DNA of 64,000 bases from Clostridiales bacterium. GTDB taxonomy: Bacteria; Bacillota; Clostridia; Oscillospirales; Acutalibacteraceae. The DNA is taken from the NCBI GenBank assembly GCA_018364155.1, contig JAGZMM010000001.1:62001-126000 (forward strand), written 5' to 3'. Below are positions 8,731 to 16,695 of this stretch, one piece after another. Below the pieces are notes generated by a model. It was not told the DNA's origin. It searched no databases and worked only from the letters and a program-made list of their open reading frames with translations. Within the stretch, counting starts at the first letter, position 1. Each line of letters starts with the position of its first letter. The position numbers were made by a program, and so were the translations under genes.

Positions 8731-8994
8731 ATGTCACAACTGGACAAAAAACTCAAGAACCTGATTATGGAGAGCAGTTACATGAACTTAACCGAAGAGG
8801 ATATCCGGGATTCATCCGATTTGATTGCAGATTTCGGATTTGATTCGGTCAGCATCATGAAATTTGTGGTTGATATTGAAAACACTTTTGAAATACAGAT
8901 GGAAGACGATGAGTTGGTGTTTCATATTATCGCCCATTATGGGAATCTAAAAAACTGCATTGAACAGAAATTGATTGCAAAAGAAAGCAGGTGA
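8731..8994 (+). CDS. Free-standing acyl carrier protein
   Basis: An 87-residue carrier protein. The four-helix pattern is clear and FGFDSVSIMKF places the phosphopantetheine attachment serine at Ser39, with the usual preceding Asp. It starts at ATG 8731 behind CGGAGGGG and overlaps the ribosome site of the next gene. Set between an A-PCP protein and a PaaK-like ligase, it probably holds an acyl or aminoacyl thioester during assembly of a group to be attached to the peptide product. It is distinct from a fatty-acid-synthase ACP, whose usual motif is DSLD/E. Confidence 0.88.
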   Translation: MSQLDKKLKNLIMESSYMNLTEEDIRDSSDLIADFGFDSVSIMKFVVDIENTFEIQMEDDELVFHIIAHYGNLKNCIEQKLIAKESR

Positions 8995-8999
8995 ATTGC

Positions 9000-10268
9000 A
9001 TGAAAATAGAAAGGCTGACGCAAATCGTTAGCTATGCGTACCAAAACGTCCGTTTTTATAAAAGGATGATGGATGAAAATGGAATTGATCCGTTGTCCAT
9101 AGAAGACTACGATTCGTTGAGAAAGCTGCCCTTTCTCCATAAGGACGACATTCAGGCACAGCCGGAGGATTTTATCTCGGATGAATACAAAAAATTCCCG
9201 AAAACCAAAGACATTGTGCTCCGGCGCACGTCCGGTTCCACGGGAAAATATTTGAAAATTTATTGGGATTATAAAGACGATATCAAATCTTTGTTTTCTC
9301 TGTGGAACTATCGAAATCGATATTATGGAGTGGGTCCGTCGGACAAATTTTGCGGATTTTATACAGCCAGCTACCAGGGAAATAAAATCGTGGAACAGCA
9401 GATGGTGCAAAGGTCATTGGACGGGCGTCACCTTGGCTTTTGTAAAATCAACCTGACCTATGAGCGGTTAAGAGATTGCTATGAACAGATATGTTCTTTT
9501 GATCCCAAATGGTTAAATTTGCAACCCAGTATTGCCGATTTGCTTGCCGAGATTGTCAATAAGGAGCATTTGGCGCTTCCGTCGTCTTTAAGCTATATAG
9601 AATTGAGCGGAGAGTATTTGTTTGATGACGTAAGAAAGCGAATTGAACAGACATTCCAAGTCCCCGTAGCCAATCAATACGGCTGCAATGAAGCAAATGC
9701 CATTGCGTTTGAATGCAGAGAAGGCCATATGCATTGTTTAACAGACAATGTTCTTGTAGAGGTCATCAAAGACGGCGTGCCGGTTTTAAATGAAGAAGGG
9801 GATATTTATATCACATCCTTATCCAATTATGCCATGCCGTTTCTTCGTTATCAGATGGGAGATCGAGGAATTCTGGTGCGTGATTGCCAGTGCCCGTGCG
9901 GGAGCAAGCGCCCGGAGCTGATCGTCAAGTCAGGCCGCACCAGCGATTACATTTCCTTGCCGAACGCAGAGAAAATAAACGCGTACGTTTTGATCGGAAT
10001 CATTGAATATACGAATGAATACATGGGAGCACCGATCAAACAGTTTCAAATAACGCAAACCGACGTGGGTTGTTTTACTGTAAAGCTTGTGTTAAAGAAA
10101 GAATTTTCTACATGGCAGAGTGGCGTAAAGGAAAACTTTTTGCTCAACATTCAGGAGCAAAAATTGAAAGACGCCAAATGGGATTTCCAGTTTGTGGATT
10201 GCATTTTGCCGGATCCACAGACAGGAAAGTTTAAGTTTTTTATCAACCAATGCAAAGAAGGGAAGTGA
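9000..10268 (+). CDS. PaaK/CapK-like acyl-adenylate ligase
   Basis: A 422-residue member of the phenylacetate-CoA ligase-like adenylate-forming enzymes. It has the family N-terminus (AYQNVRFYKRMMDENGIDP), a P-loop-like RRTSGSTGKYLKIY, NQYGCNEANAIAFEC at the adenylate site and a Cys-containing CQCPCGSKRPE segment before KSGRTSDYI. Such enzymes activate a carboxylic acid as the adenylate and pass it to CoA or a carrier protein; beside a free ACP the carrier is the likelier acceptor. ATG 9000 follows AGGTGA; a GTG at 8991 overlaps the previous stop and is less likely. Sequence and context differ from the two catabolic aryl-CoA ligases at 54202 and 57878. Confidence 0.8.
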   Translation: MKIERLTQIVSYAYQNVRFYKRMMDENGIDPLSIEDYDSLRKLPFLHKDDIQAQPEDFISDEYKKFPKTKDIVLRRTSGSTGKYLKIYWDYKDDIKSLFSLWNYRNRYYGVGPSDKFCGFYTASYQGNKIVEQQMVQRSLDGRHLGFCKINLTYERLRDCYEQICSFDPKWLNLQPSIADLLAEIVNKEHLALPSSLSYIELSGEYLFDDVRKRIEQTFQVPVANQYGCNEANAIAFECREGHMHCLTDNVLVEVIKDGVPVLNEEGDIYITSLSNYAMPFLRYQMGDRGILVRDCQCPCGSKRPELIVKSGRTSDYISLPNAEKINAYVLIGIIEYTNEYMGAPIKQFQITQTDVGCFTVKLVLKKEFSTWQSGVKENFLLNIQEQKLKDAKWDFQFVDCILPDPQTGKFKFFINQCKEGK

Positions 10269-10272
10269 GAGG

Positions 10273-11751
10273 ATGCCAACCCGTCCATTTATTCACTTAG
10301 TAAAGACTCCATTGCATTTCTATTTTTATGAAGTCAATAAAAATGTTCTCGTACGCATCGAAGAGAAGCTCTACGATTATTTGAAGCATGTGTTGTCGGA
10401 TTCTCAAGTTGGCCGGCAAATGGATCCCGAGATGGAAGAAAAGATGGACCAGCTTAAAAAACAAGGATATTTATCCACAGATAGACCATCCAAAATCGAG
10501 CATCCGTACCTAAAAAGCCTTTCCTATCATCTTAGCCATAATATTGCGCAGATGACGCTTCAGCTGACGCAAAACTGCAACTTCCGCTGCGCATATTGCG
10601 TATATGGCGGCAGTGACTTGGGGACCCAGCGAGGGCATTCCTCAAAAAGAATGGATCTGGAAACCGCCTATGCCTGCATCGATTTTTTCCGGGAACACAG
10701 CCGGGACCAGGAAATGGTATGCATTGGGTTTTATGGCGGGGAACCTTTGTTGGAACTGGCGACAATCAAACAGTTGATCCCGTATGCAAAGAAGTGCTTC
10801 GAGGGGAAAAAGGTCACGTTTACGATTACCACCAACGGATCGCTGCTTACCAAAGAGGTCGCGAAATACTTACATGACCACGATGTGAGCATAGTAGTCA
10901 GCCTGGATGGGCCCAAGGAGATCCAGGACCGTTCGAGAAGGTTTGCTTCCAATGGCCGTGGTACGTTTGAGACGGTTCGAAAGAATTTAGAGGAAATTCA
11001 GCAGGAATACCCGGAGGTTTACCAAGGGGTGATCGTCAATACGGTGGTTGACCCCAGAAACCAAGTGGAACTCATTCATGACTTGTTCAATCACGACCCC
11101 TTGTTTAAGGATTTGTCCGCCCATACCTCGATGGTAGGCACCGATTATTCGATAGAGCAGGTGGCGGTAACGGATAAGTTCACCATTGGGGAAAACAAAG
11201 AACAATTTAAGGCTTACATGAGCCTTCTCGGCCGATATCCGAAGAAGAAGGTTTCGCGTCTGACCGTATCATCCATTATGACCCAAATGGATCTCTTTTT
11301 AAAAGACATGGGAAAAAAGCGGATTTTTCCAACGATGGCGCCTGGAGGTCCTTGCATTCCCGGGCAAAAAAGGCTGTTCGTAGCTTCGGACGGAACGTTC
11401 TTCCCATGTGAACGCGTAAGTGAAACGTCGCAAGCCATGAAGATCGGCGATATCAAAACAGGGTTTGATTTACAGGCAGCGGAAAAGCTGCTCAACATCG
11501 GCACGCTGACGCAGGAGGAGTGCAAGGACTGTTGGGCGATCGCCAATTGTATGATCTGTGCCCGCCAGTGCGACAATGGAGGAGAATTGTCAAAAGAATT
11601 CAAGAGAAGCCATTGCCGGGATACAAAGCGGCAGGTACATGAAAATCTATTGAACTATCTGCTGATTCGAGAGCTTCAAGAGGAAATGCACGAAAGGGAA
11701 AGGAGCGGTGGCTGTGCGTGCGTACAACAAAGTCGTTGTATATCCTTATAA
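10273..11751 (+). CDS. Radical SAM/SPASM peptide maturase (Cys-rich peptide type)
   Basis: A 492-residue radical SAM enzyme. The SAM cluster motif is CNFRCAYC (Cys102, Cys106, Cys109), with FYGGEPLLE and TITTNGSLL as the following conserved strands. The C-terminal third carries a SPASM-type Cys set (GGPCIPGQ, FPCERVSE, ECKDCWAIANCMICARQC, HCRD) for auxiliary Fe-S clusters, as in enzymes that form thioether or other cross-links in peptides. About 90 N-terminal residues precede the barrel and may recognise the leader. From memory of family definitions it matches the clostridial Cys-rich-peptide maturase group (CcpM, TIGR04068-like). The last 38 nt overlap the next gene in another frame and encode a Cys-bearing tail (GGCACVQQSRCISL). 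ATG 10273 follows GTGAGAGG. Confidence 0.88.
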   Translation: MPTRPFIHLVKTPLHFYFYEVNKNVLVRIEEKLYDYLKHVLSDSQVGRQMDPEMEEKMDQLKKQGYLSTDRPSKIEHPYLKSLSYHLSHNIAQMTLQLTQNCNFRCAYCVYGGSDLGTQRGHSSKRMDLETAYACIDFFREHSRDQEMVCIGFYGGEPLLELATIKQLIPYAKKCFEGKKVTFTITTNGSLLTKEVAKYLHDHDVSIVVSLDGPKEIQDRSRRFASNGRGTFETVRKNLEEIQQEYPEVYQGVIVNTVVDPRNQVELIHDLFNHDPLFKDLSAHTSMVGTDYSIEQVAVTDKFTIGENKEQFKAYMSLLGRYPKKKVSRLTVSSIMTQMDLFLKDMGKKRIFPTMAPGGPCIPGQKRLFVASDGTFFPCERVSETSQAMKIGDIKTGFDLQAAEKLLNIGTLTQEECKDCWAIANCMICARQCDNGGELSKEFKRSHCRDTKRQVHENLLNYLLIRELQEEMHERERSGGCACVQQSRCISL

Positions 11752-12874
11752 CCACACGTTTGAGCCGGTTGTGCGGCATTTTGACCAGTTGTGTATTTCA
11801 GCTGAAGAGATTGCCGTTGTTTCACCCGGAGGGCTTGGTTTCGTAGGAACAAAACTGGAGATTTCAACAAGACAGGGAACACAGGAGTGCACCGTGACCG
11901 ATTCGCTGGAGGATGAACTGCTCGACAGCGATGCTCTCATTGTCTGTGATTATCCCAGCAATGAATATCTGGATCAGCTTGTTTCCAAAGCGATGGAAAC
12001 CGCCTTGGAGCAAGAGAAAACGGTTTTTTGTTTTTGCAGGGTTCATGAGGAGCAAATGGAAAAATGGAACCAGCATAAGGGCGCGGGAAACGGACAGTTT
12101 TACAACTGGGGTACGGGTCCCAAAACAAAAGAAACATTCAAGCCCGATGTCACACAGGATTTGCTGGAGCCGTCCGTACCGGTCATTCAGATTATGGGAA
12201 TCAGTGAAAATACCGATAAGTTCGAAGTACAGCTGGTACTGCGGCATTTGTTTGAGAAGCAAGGGTATTGCGTAAGCCAGATCGGAACAAGACCATACTG
12301 CGAGGCGTTTGGATTTCATTCGTTTCCCTCGTTTATGACTCAAGTGGGGTTGACAGAAAGCGAAAAAGTATATGCCATAAATCAATATGTCCGAAAGCTG
12401 ATTGACGAGGAACATGCGGATCTTTTGATTGTAGGAGTTCCGTTTCCCATTCAGAAGTACAACCAAACGCATACCAATGGCTTCGGAATTCTCCCCTTTT
12501 TGCTTTCTCAGGCGTTTACGCCGGATTTTACCTTGCTTTGCAGTCTTTACGATGCGGGAAAATCCGATCTTTTTGAAGATATGTCGCGTTATTGTTATCA
12601 TCGCTTCGGATACCCGGTGGATTGCATCCATATGTCCGCCACTGCCATCGACGCCTTGACCACTTTAGACAAGAATGCAATCGTCTATAACTTTTACGAC
12701 CAGGCTGAGGTGGAAGAAGCGGTCAGGCATTGGAATACCTGCGATTCTTCCCCCGTTCCAGTATGGAACTTGAAGCACGAACGGGATCAAAAGAAAGCAT
12801 TTGATTTGATCCTCAAAAAGCTTACCAATGAGGTGGAAGAGATGCCTGACATTATGATTGATTTTGAGGGGTGA
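11714..12874 (+). CDS. Peptide maturation system protein, TIGR04066-like
   Basis: A 386-residue protein of no known activity. It opens with NKVVVYPYNHTFEPVVRHFD, and the middle has an alternating strand-helix pattern (VPVIQIMGISENTDKFEVQLVLRHLF) reminiscent of P-loop or nucleotide-binding folds but without a clean Walker A. From memory it resembles a family (TIGR04066, peptide maturation system protein) that travels with the Cys-rich-peptide radical SAM enzyme in clostridia. The GTG at 11714 is chosen because AGGAG is 8 nt upstream; the GTG at 11708 would be too close. It overlaps the radical SAM gene by 38 nt. The C-terminal half of the protease at 21675 shows a similar strand-helix style, which may be coincidence. 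Confidence 0.65.
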   Translation: MRAYNKVVVYPYNHTFEPVVRHFDQLCISAEEIAVVSPGGLGFVGTKLEISTRQGTQECTVTDSLEDELLDSDALIVCDYPSNEYLDQLVSKAMETALEQEKTVFCFCRVHEEQMEKWNQHKGAGNGQFYNWGTGPKTKETFKPDVTQDLLEPSVPVIQIMGISENTDKFEVQLVLRHLFEKQGYCVSQIGTRPYCEAFGFHSFPSFMTQVGLTESEKVYAINQYVRKLIDEEHADLLIVGVPFPIQKYNQTHTNGFGILPFLLSQAFTPDFTLLCSLYDAGKSDLFEDMSRYCYHRFGYPVDCIHMSATAIDALTTLDKNAIVYNFYDQAEVEEAVRHWNTCDSSPVPVWNLKHERDQKKAFDLILKKLTNEVEEMPDIMIDFEG

Positions 12875-12879
12875 TTTGC

Positions 12880-13194
12880 TTGGACAAGGAAGAACGCAAG
12901 CGTATGGAAGAACAGATCATACGGGATATCGAAAGAATGTTTGGAAGAATCATCGACAGGGATCATCCTGCTTTGTTGCAGGAACACTTTTTTGGAAACA
13001 TGTTCCGGTTTAACTATCGCCATCTTATCTATTTGATTTTTCAGCTGGAAAAGGAATGCGCAATTGCGTTTGATGAAACCGATTTCGATCAGGACCGTAT
13101 TTATTCCATTCAGAGCCTGGCGCAATTGGTGCTTGAAAAGCAACAGATACAACGGCAGAAGGCTTCGGAAAATGTAGAAAAATGTTTGGCTTAA
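12880..13194 (+). CDS. Acyl-carrier-related protein without phosphopantetheine serine
   Basis: A 104-residue helical protein. Its helix lengths and the segment MFRFNYRHLIYLIFQLEKE line up with the carrier-protein region that normally reads GxDSLxxxxLxxxLE, but the serine is replaced by a Tyr/Arg/His context, so it should not carry a phosphopantetheine arm. From memory this fits the family annotated as peptide maturation system acyl-carrier-related protein (TIGR04069-like). It may act as a docking or scaffold partner for the real carriers. TTG 12880 is chosen because GAGGGGTG lies 6 nt upstream; GTG 12871 overlaps the previous stop. Confidence 0.65.
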   Translation: MDKEERKRMEEQIIRDIERMFGRIIDRDHPALLQEHFFGNMFRFNYRHLIYLIFQLEKECAIAFDETDFDQDRIYSIQSLAQLVLEKQQIQRQKASENVEKCLA

Positions 13195-13318
13195 AGTGCG
13201 CTGGTGCGTTTCACCTCACAAAAGCCACATGGAATAAAACGGCTACATAGGATGTGCATCACGGAAAAGACAGGGATAAACCGGGAAAGAGCGGAAGACC
13301 GGCCGCAGAAAAATTCCC

Positions 13319-13365
13319 ATTGTCAAACCAATCGGTTCTATTTTAGAACAAAGACCTTTGACAAT
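13319..13365 (+). promoter_or_regulatory. Nested inverted repeat and possible promoter, unit 1
   Basis: Outer arms ATTGTCAAA (13319-13327) and TTTGACAAT (13357-13365) enclose inner arms GTTCTA (13335-13340) and TAGAAC (13344-13349). TTGTCA and TAGAAC are 18 nt apart here and could serve as -35 and -10 boxes, which would put the symmetrical element over the promoter as an operator. Confidence 0.5.
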
Positions 13366-13392
13366 ACAATACGATGAAAAGGAGCAATTGCG

Positions 13393-13506
13393 ATGAGAAA
13401 ATTACAAAAGGCAATCAAAAACAAACAAGCAAGCGTGGAGGGATTCCAATCTCAACAAATAAGCACAGTAGCGTTTGGGATAATGAACTGGCAACAAAAC
13501 GGATAA
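13393..13506 (+). pseudogene. Precursor peptide copy 1, core deleted
   Basis: A 37-codon frame beginning MRKLQKAIKNKQASVE, which matches the leader of the intact precursor at 13909. Directly after the Glu codon the sequence jumps to what is the 3' end of the intact gene (GGATTCCAATCTCAACAAATAAG versus GGATTCCAGTTTCAACAAATAAG), so the whole Cys-rich core is missing and the frame shifts. The remaining C-terminus has no cysteine. Promoter region and ribosome site are intact, so a leader-only peptide may still be made. Confidence 0.8.
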
Positions 13507-13570
13507 AGGAAATGGCTACATAGGTGTACATCACGGGAAAGAGCAAAAGACTGGCCGCAGAAAAATTCCC

Positions 13571-13616
13571 ATTGTCAAACCAATCGGTTCTATTTAGAAC
13601 AAAGACCTTTGACAAT
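13571..13616 (+). promoter_or_regulatory. Nested inverted repeat and possible promoter, unit 2
   Basis: Same element as in unit 1: outer arms 13571-13579 and 13608-13616, inner arms 13587-13592 and 13595-13600. Here the putative boxes TTGTCA and TAGAAC are 17 nt apart. Confidence 0.5.
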
Positions 13617-13643
13617 ACAATACGATGAAAAGGAGCAATTGCG

Positions 13644-13721
13644 ATGAGAAAATTACAAAAGGCAATCAAAAACAAACAAGCAAGCGTGGAGAGCACGGGT
13701 TCATTTCTCAATAGCGTTTGA
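13644..13721 (+). pseudogene. Precursor peptide copy 2, core deleted
   Basis: A 25-codon frame with the leader MRKLQKAIKNKQASVE followed by STGSFLNSV and a stop. The junction differs from copy 1: after GTGGAG the sequence resumes at AGCACGGGTTCATTTC, which in the intact unit lies just past the stop codon. The deletion therefore happened independently, at the same leader-core border. Ribosome site and upstream region are intact. Confidence 0.8.
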
Positions 13722-13834
13722 GATAATGAGCTGGCAACAAAACGGATAAAGGAAACGGCTACATAGGATGTGCATCGCGGGAAAGACAGAGATAAACCGG
13801 GAAAGAGCGGAAGACCGGCCGCAGAAGAATTCCC

Positions 13835-13881
13835 ATTGTCAAACCAATCGGTTCTATTTAGAACAGAGATCTTTTGACAAT
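13835..13881 (+). promoter_or_regulatory. Nested inverted repeat and possible promoter, intact unit
   Basis: Outer arms 13835-13843 and 13873-13881, inner arms GTTCTA 13851-13856 and TAGAAC 13859-13864; TTGTCA to TAGAAC spacing is 17 nt. It ends 27 nt before the precursor start codon. Confidence 0.5.
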
Positions 13882-13908
13882 ACGATGCCATGAAAAGGAG
13901 CAATTGCG

Positions 13909-14064
13909 ATGAAAAAACTACAAAAGGCAATCAAAAATAAGAAAGCGAGTGTCGAGGCCTATGCGTGGTGTAATTGCCCTACGTGCGTTTGTGCCAGCAG
14001 AGCCTATTCGACGAGCGATCAGGACTTTTATAACAAAGGCAAGGATTCCAGTTTCAACAAATAA
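13909..14064 (+). CDS. Cys-rich RiPP precursor peptide (CLI_3235-like)
   Basis: A 51-residue peptide. The leader is basic (MKKLQKAIKNKKASVEAYA); the core starts near Trp20 and holds four closely spaced cysteines in WCNCPTCVCAS (Cys21, 23, 26, 28), followed by a polar tail ending DSSFNK. From memory the leader and the C-x-C-x-x-C-x-C cluster resemble the clostridial bacteriocin precursors called the CLI_3235 family, the usual partner of this radical SAM maturase. The ribosome site AAAAGGAG is 8 nt upstream. It is the likely substrate for radical SAM modification, with the protease at 21675 as candidate for leader removal. It is the only complete copy of three. Confidence 0.85.
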   Translation: MKKLQKAIKNKKASVEAYAWCNCPTCVCASRAYSTSDQDFYNKGKDSSFNK

Positions 14065-14447
14065 GCACGGGTTCATTTCTCAATAGCGTTTGGGATGATG
14101 AGCTGGAGAAGGAACCGGTAAAAAGTGCTTTTGCTGAACATTGCCCAAAGGATATCTTTGCGCGAAGGCTGCGGTCATAGTGGCAAGGAAAGCTGCCATC
14201 GTTATCCCGCGAACACCCTGGAATTCTACCATGCAAGGGCATACGCGGCGGTCCTTTCAAAACCGTCCATACACAACAACCAAATCGATTCAATTCCCCC
14301 ATAGCCGGTCGCGTTCTCTCCGTTAATTTCCATCCGAAAATGTCCGGTCTTTTTCAAAATGGTGCCCCCTTTTGTAGAACGCGGAAAGGCGGAGAGCCGT
14401 CCGTGCTCCCTGCCTTCCGCGTCAATATCAGGAAAGGAATCAAAGGG
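14065..14447 (+). other. Non-coding stretch between precursor and transporter operon
   Basis: No gene is evident in these 383 bases. A long stem-loop pairs 14379-14390 with 14412-14422, with inner GGAG/CTCC arms, 25 nt before the next gene's start. It lacks a T tract, so it may be an RNA-processing or stability element that separates peptide from transporter expression. Confidence 0.45.
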
Positions 14448-15809
14448 ATGAAAAAATACATTAGCTTTGTTTTGCTGATTGGGCTTATTCTATCGCTTAC
14501 AGCGTGCAATACCGAAAACAGCAGCGGGATGATGGACCCTCCGACTTCCCAGCTGTCCTTATACATTCCTTATATTTATACCCTCCAATATGAAGAAGCG
14601 CTGGAGATGTTTGAGCAGCGCTACCCCGATGTTGAGGTTACCATTACTAGGCAGGAAGACCAGAACTATGAAACCGCCCGGGAAGAGTACATCCAAATCT
14701 TGAAGAATGAGGTCATGGCGGGGAAAGGCCCGGATTTGATTCTGTTTACCGATGAATTTGAAGACGTATACAAGACCATGGACGCCGGCGCCTTCTGCGA
14801 CTTGACGCCTTATATGCAGCAGGACGCTGATTTTTGGAACGAGTACAGCAAGCCGGTTTTGGACGGCGGCGTATACAAAGAAAAACAGTATGTCGTCCCG
14901 CTGACCTATACGCTTCCGCTTCTTTTGAGCAGCCAGGAAAATTTGGCCGGCCAAGGGTATACGCTTCTGGAAAGCGGGACCTTTTCCGACTTTACCAAAA
15001 GCATCGAACCCTTTACCCAAACCGATAGTTCCTGCCGTGCATTTGATGCCAGCAGCGTCACGCTGTGGGACTATCTCAATTACAGTGGCCTGGACTATAT
15101 GGACTATGAAAACAAGACCATCCACGTCGATACGGATGCGTTTCGGCAAGTAGTGGATGCGTATAAACAAGTTTATCAGCAGGAAAAGCAAAATCCGCTG
15201 CAATTTCCGCATATTTATTACAGAGGTTTGTACACGCTGAAAAATGAACAAACCCTGTTTTCCGATCTATATACAAGTCATGGTTCCGCTGGACTGATGT
15301 TTGAAGCCAATGCCATTAGCGGAATGGATAAAACGCCGGTCATTTCGGCCATCCCCACGATGGACGGGGGCTTGCAGGCTACGGTGTCTTCCTGCGCTGC
15401 GGTGCGCGCCAACAGCCCCAACAAACAAAACGCCTATAATTTTATCAAATTGCTTTCTCTGAAAGACAGTACTTCGCGGAGTACTCTGCAGTATGATATC
15501 CCCCTCCAAACGAGCGTGGCCAAGGATTTGGTCCGTATTTATTCCAGCAAAATCACTAACCGCATTGAGGACCTGGACGGTTCCATATATCCAGCCCGAA
15601 TATGTCCTAGCGAATTTACGAAGCAGTACGCGACGGTTTTGGACCGCATCACCAGCTGTTCCCTGGGAACGGCATGGGTTAGCGGCGATTTGAGCGTTAC
15701 CGCCCAGTATTTAAACGATTGTATGGCCCCCTATCTCAACGGGGAAAAGGATTACGAGACCTGCATTCAGGATTTGGAAACAAAGCTTAGCATGTATTTA
15801 AGCGAATAA
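14448..15809 (+). CDS. Extracellular solute-binding lipoprotein (sugar-type ABC importer)
   Basis: A 453-residue lipoprotein: start KKYISFVLLIGLILSLTAC with the lipobox Cys at position 20, then a family-1 solute-binding fold (YEEALEMFEQRYPDVEVTITRQ, GKGPDLILFTDEF, and a late GAFCDLTPYM segment). Such proteins catch oligosaccharides or other small solutes outside the cell and hand them to a MalFG-type permease. ATG 14448 has GGAAAGG and AAAGGG upstream. Coupled to peptide biosynthesis genes it may instead sense or bind the secreted product; the ligand is unknown. It is the first of eleven closely packed genes. Confidence 0.85.
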   Translation: MKKYISFVLLIGLILSLTACNTENSSGMMDPPTSQLSLYIPYIYTLQYEEALEMFEQRYPDVEVTITRQEDQNYETAREEYIQILKNEVMAGKGPDLILFTDEFEDVYKTMDAGAFCDLTPYMQQDADFWNEYSKPVLDGGVYKEKQYVVPLTYTLPLLLSSQENLAGQGYTLLESGTFSDFTKSIEPFTQTDSSCRAFDASSVTLWDYLNYSGLDYMDYENKTIHVDTDAFRQVVDAYKQVYQQEKQNPLQFPHIYYRGLYTLKNEQTLFSDLYTSHGSAGLMFEANAISGMDKTPVISAIPTMDGGLQATVSSCAAVRANSPNKQNAYNFIKLLSLKDSTSRSTLQYDIPLQTSVAKDLVRIYSSKITNRIEDLDGSIYPARICPSEFTKQYATVLDRITSCSLGTAWVSGDLSVTAQYLNDCMAPYLNGEKDYETCIQDLETKLSMYLSE

Positions 15810-15825
15810 ACATACGGAGGCGGCT

Positions 15826-16695
15826 ATGAAACGAATGAAGCTTCGAAAACGGGAAGCGCTTACGGGCTTAGCGTTTGCCTCGCCGGCGATCATAGGCCTG
15901 ATCGTGTTTTTTGTCTATCCATTTCTGATCAGCCTTTGGTATACGTTTACTTCCGGAGTGGGCGGCATTCATTTCGCCGGATTCTCCAATTACGAAAATG
16001 TCATCAACAGCGCGGCTTTTCGTTTGGCAGCCGGGAACACCTTTAAATTTATCCTTTGCAGCGTGCCGCTCATTATGGTAATTTCCTTTGCTTTGGCGAT
16101 GGCTTTGCAGCGTAAATGTGCTGGAGCGCTGTTTTTCCGAACGGTGTTCCTGTTTCCTTTGGTCATCCCAGTGGCTTCGGTTATTTTGGTGTTTCAGATT
16201 GTGTTTGACAATCTGGGCATTCTCAACAGCATGTTAAACGCGATTGGAGTCTCTGGTCAGGACTGGCTTCATTCCGAGCATGCATTCGGCGTGCTGGTGC
16301 TGCTATACATATGGAAAAACTGCGGCTATAACATCGTCTTATTGCTGGCAGGGCTCAACGCTATCCCAAAAGAGCTTTATGAGGCCGCCAAGGTGGACGG
16401 GGCCGGTAGAAAAGCGATGCTGCTTCGCATTACGCTGCCGCTCATGGTGCCGACTTTTTTCTTCGTATTTGTCATTTCTATTATCAACAGTTTTAAGTCT
16501 TTCCGGGAGGCGTTTTTGCTGGGAGGCTCCCATCCCCATGAGAGCATCTATATGCTCCAGCATTTCTTTAATAATAATTTTCAGAATTTGAATTATCAGC
16601 GCTTATCTGTGGCGGCTTTGTTGGTGTTTGTGATCATTTTTACCTTTGTGTTCTTTTTGTATTTGGCAAAAAGAAGACTGGAGGTGGAAAAATGA
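15826..16695 (+). CDS. MalF-type ABC permease subunit
   Basis: A 289-residue inner-membrane protein with about six membrane segments. The cytoplasmic EAA loop is EAAKVDGAGRKAMLLRITLPLM, the docking site for an ABC ATPase. Its N-terminal GLAFASPAIIGLIVFFVYPFL is typical of the first permease subunit in carbohydrate-type (CUT1) importers. Ribosome site GGAGGCGG precedes ATG 15826, and the stop overlaps the start of the second permease (ATGA). No ATPase gene for this importer lies in the locus; CUT1 systems often borrow a shared MsmX-like ATPase encoded elsewhere. Confidence 0.9.
   Translation: MKRMKLRKREALTGLAFASPAIIGLIVFFVYPFLISLWYTFTSGVGGIHFAGFSNYENVINSAAFRLAAGNTFKFILCSVPLIMVISFALAMALQRKCAGALFFRTVFLFPLVIPVASVILVFQIVFDNLGILNSMLNAIGVSGQDWLHSEHAFGVLVLLYIWKNCGYNIVLLLAGLNAIPKELYEAAKVDGAGRKAMLLRITLPLMVPTFFFVFVISIINSFKSFREAFLLGGSHPHESIYMLQHFFNNNFQNLNYQRLSVAALLVFVIIFTFVFFLYLAKRRLEVEK

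Larger units (their letters stand above)
13241..14119 (+). repeat. Three tandem precursor-peptide units (about 243-360 bp each)
   Basis: Three near-identical blocks begin at GGCTACATAG (13241, 13514 and 13757). Each holds the same upstream region, a nested inverted repeat, the ribosome site AAAAGGAGCAATTGCG and a start codon (13393, 13644, 13909) followed by the same 16-residue leader. Only the third block has the Cys-rich core; in the first two the core has been removed and the leader runs into downstream sequence. The blocks arose by tandem duplication followed by internal deletion. Confidence 0.9.
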
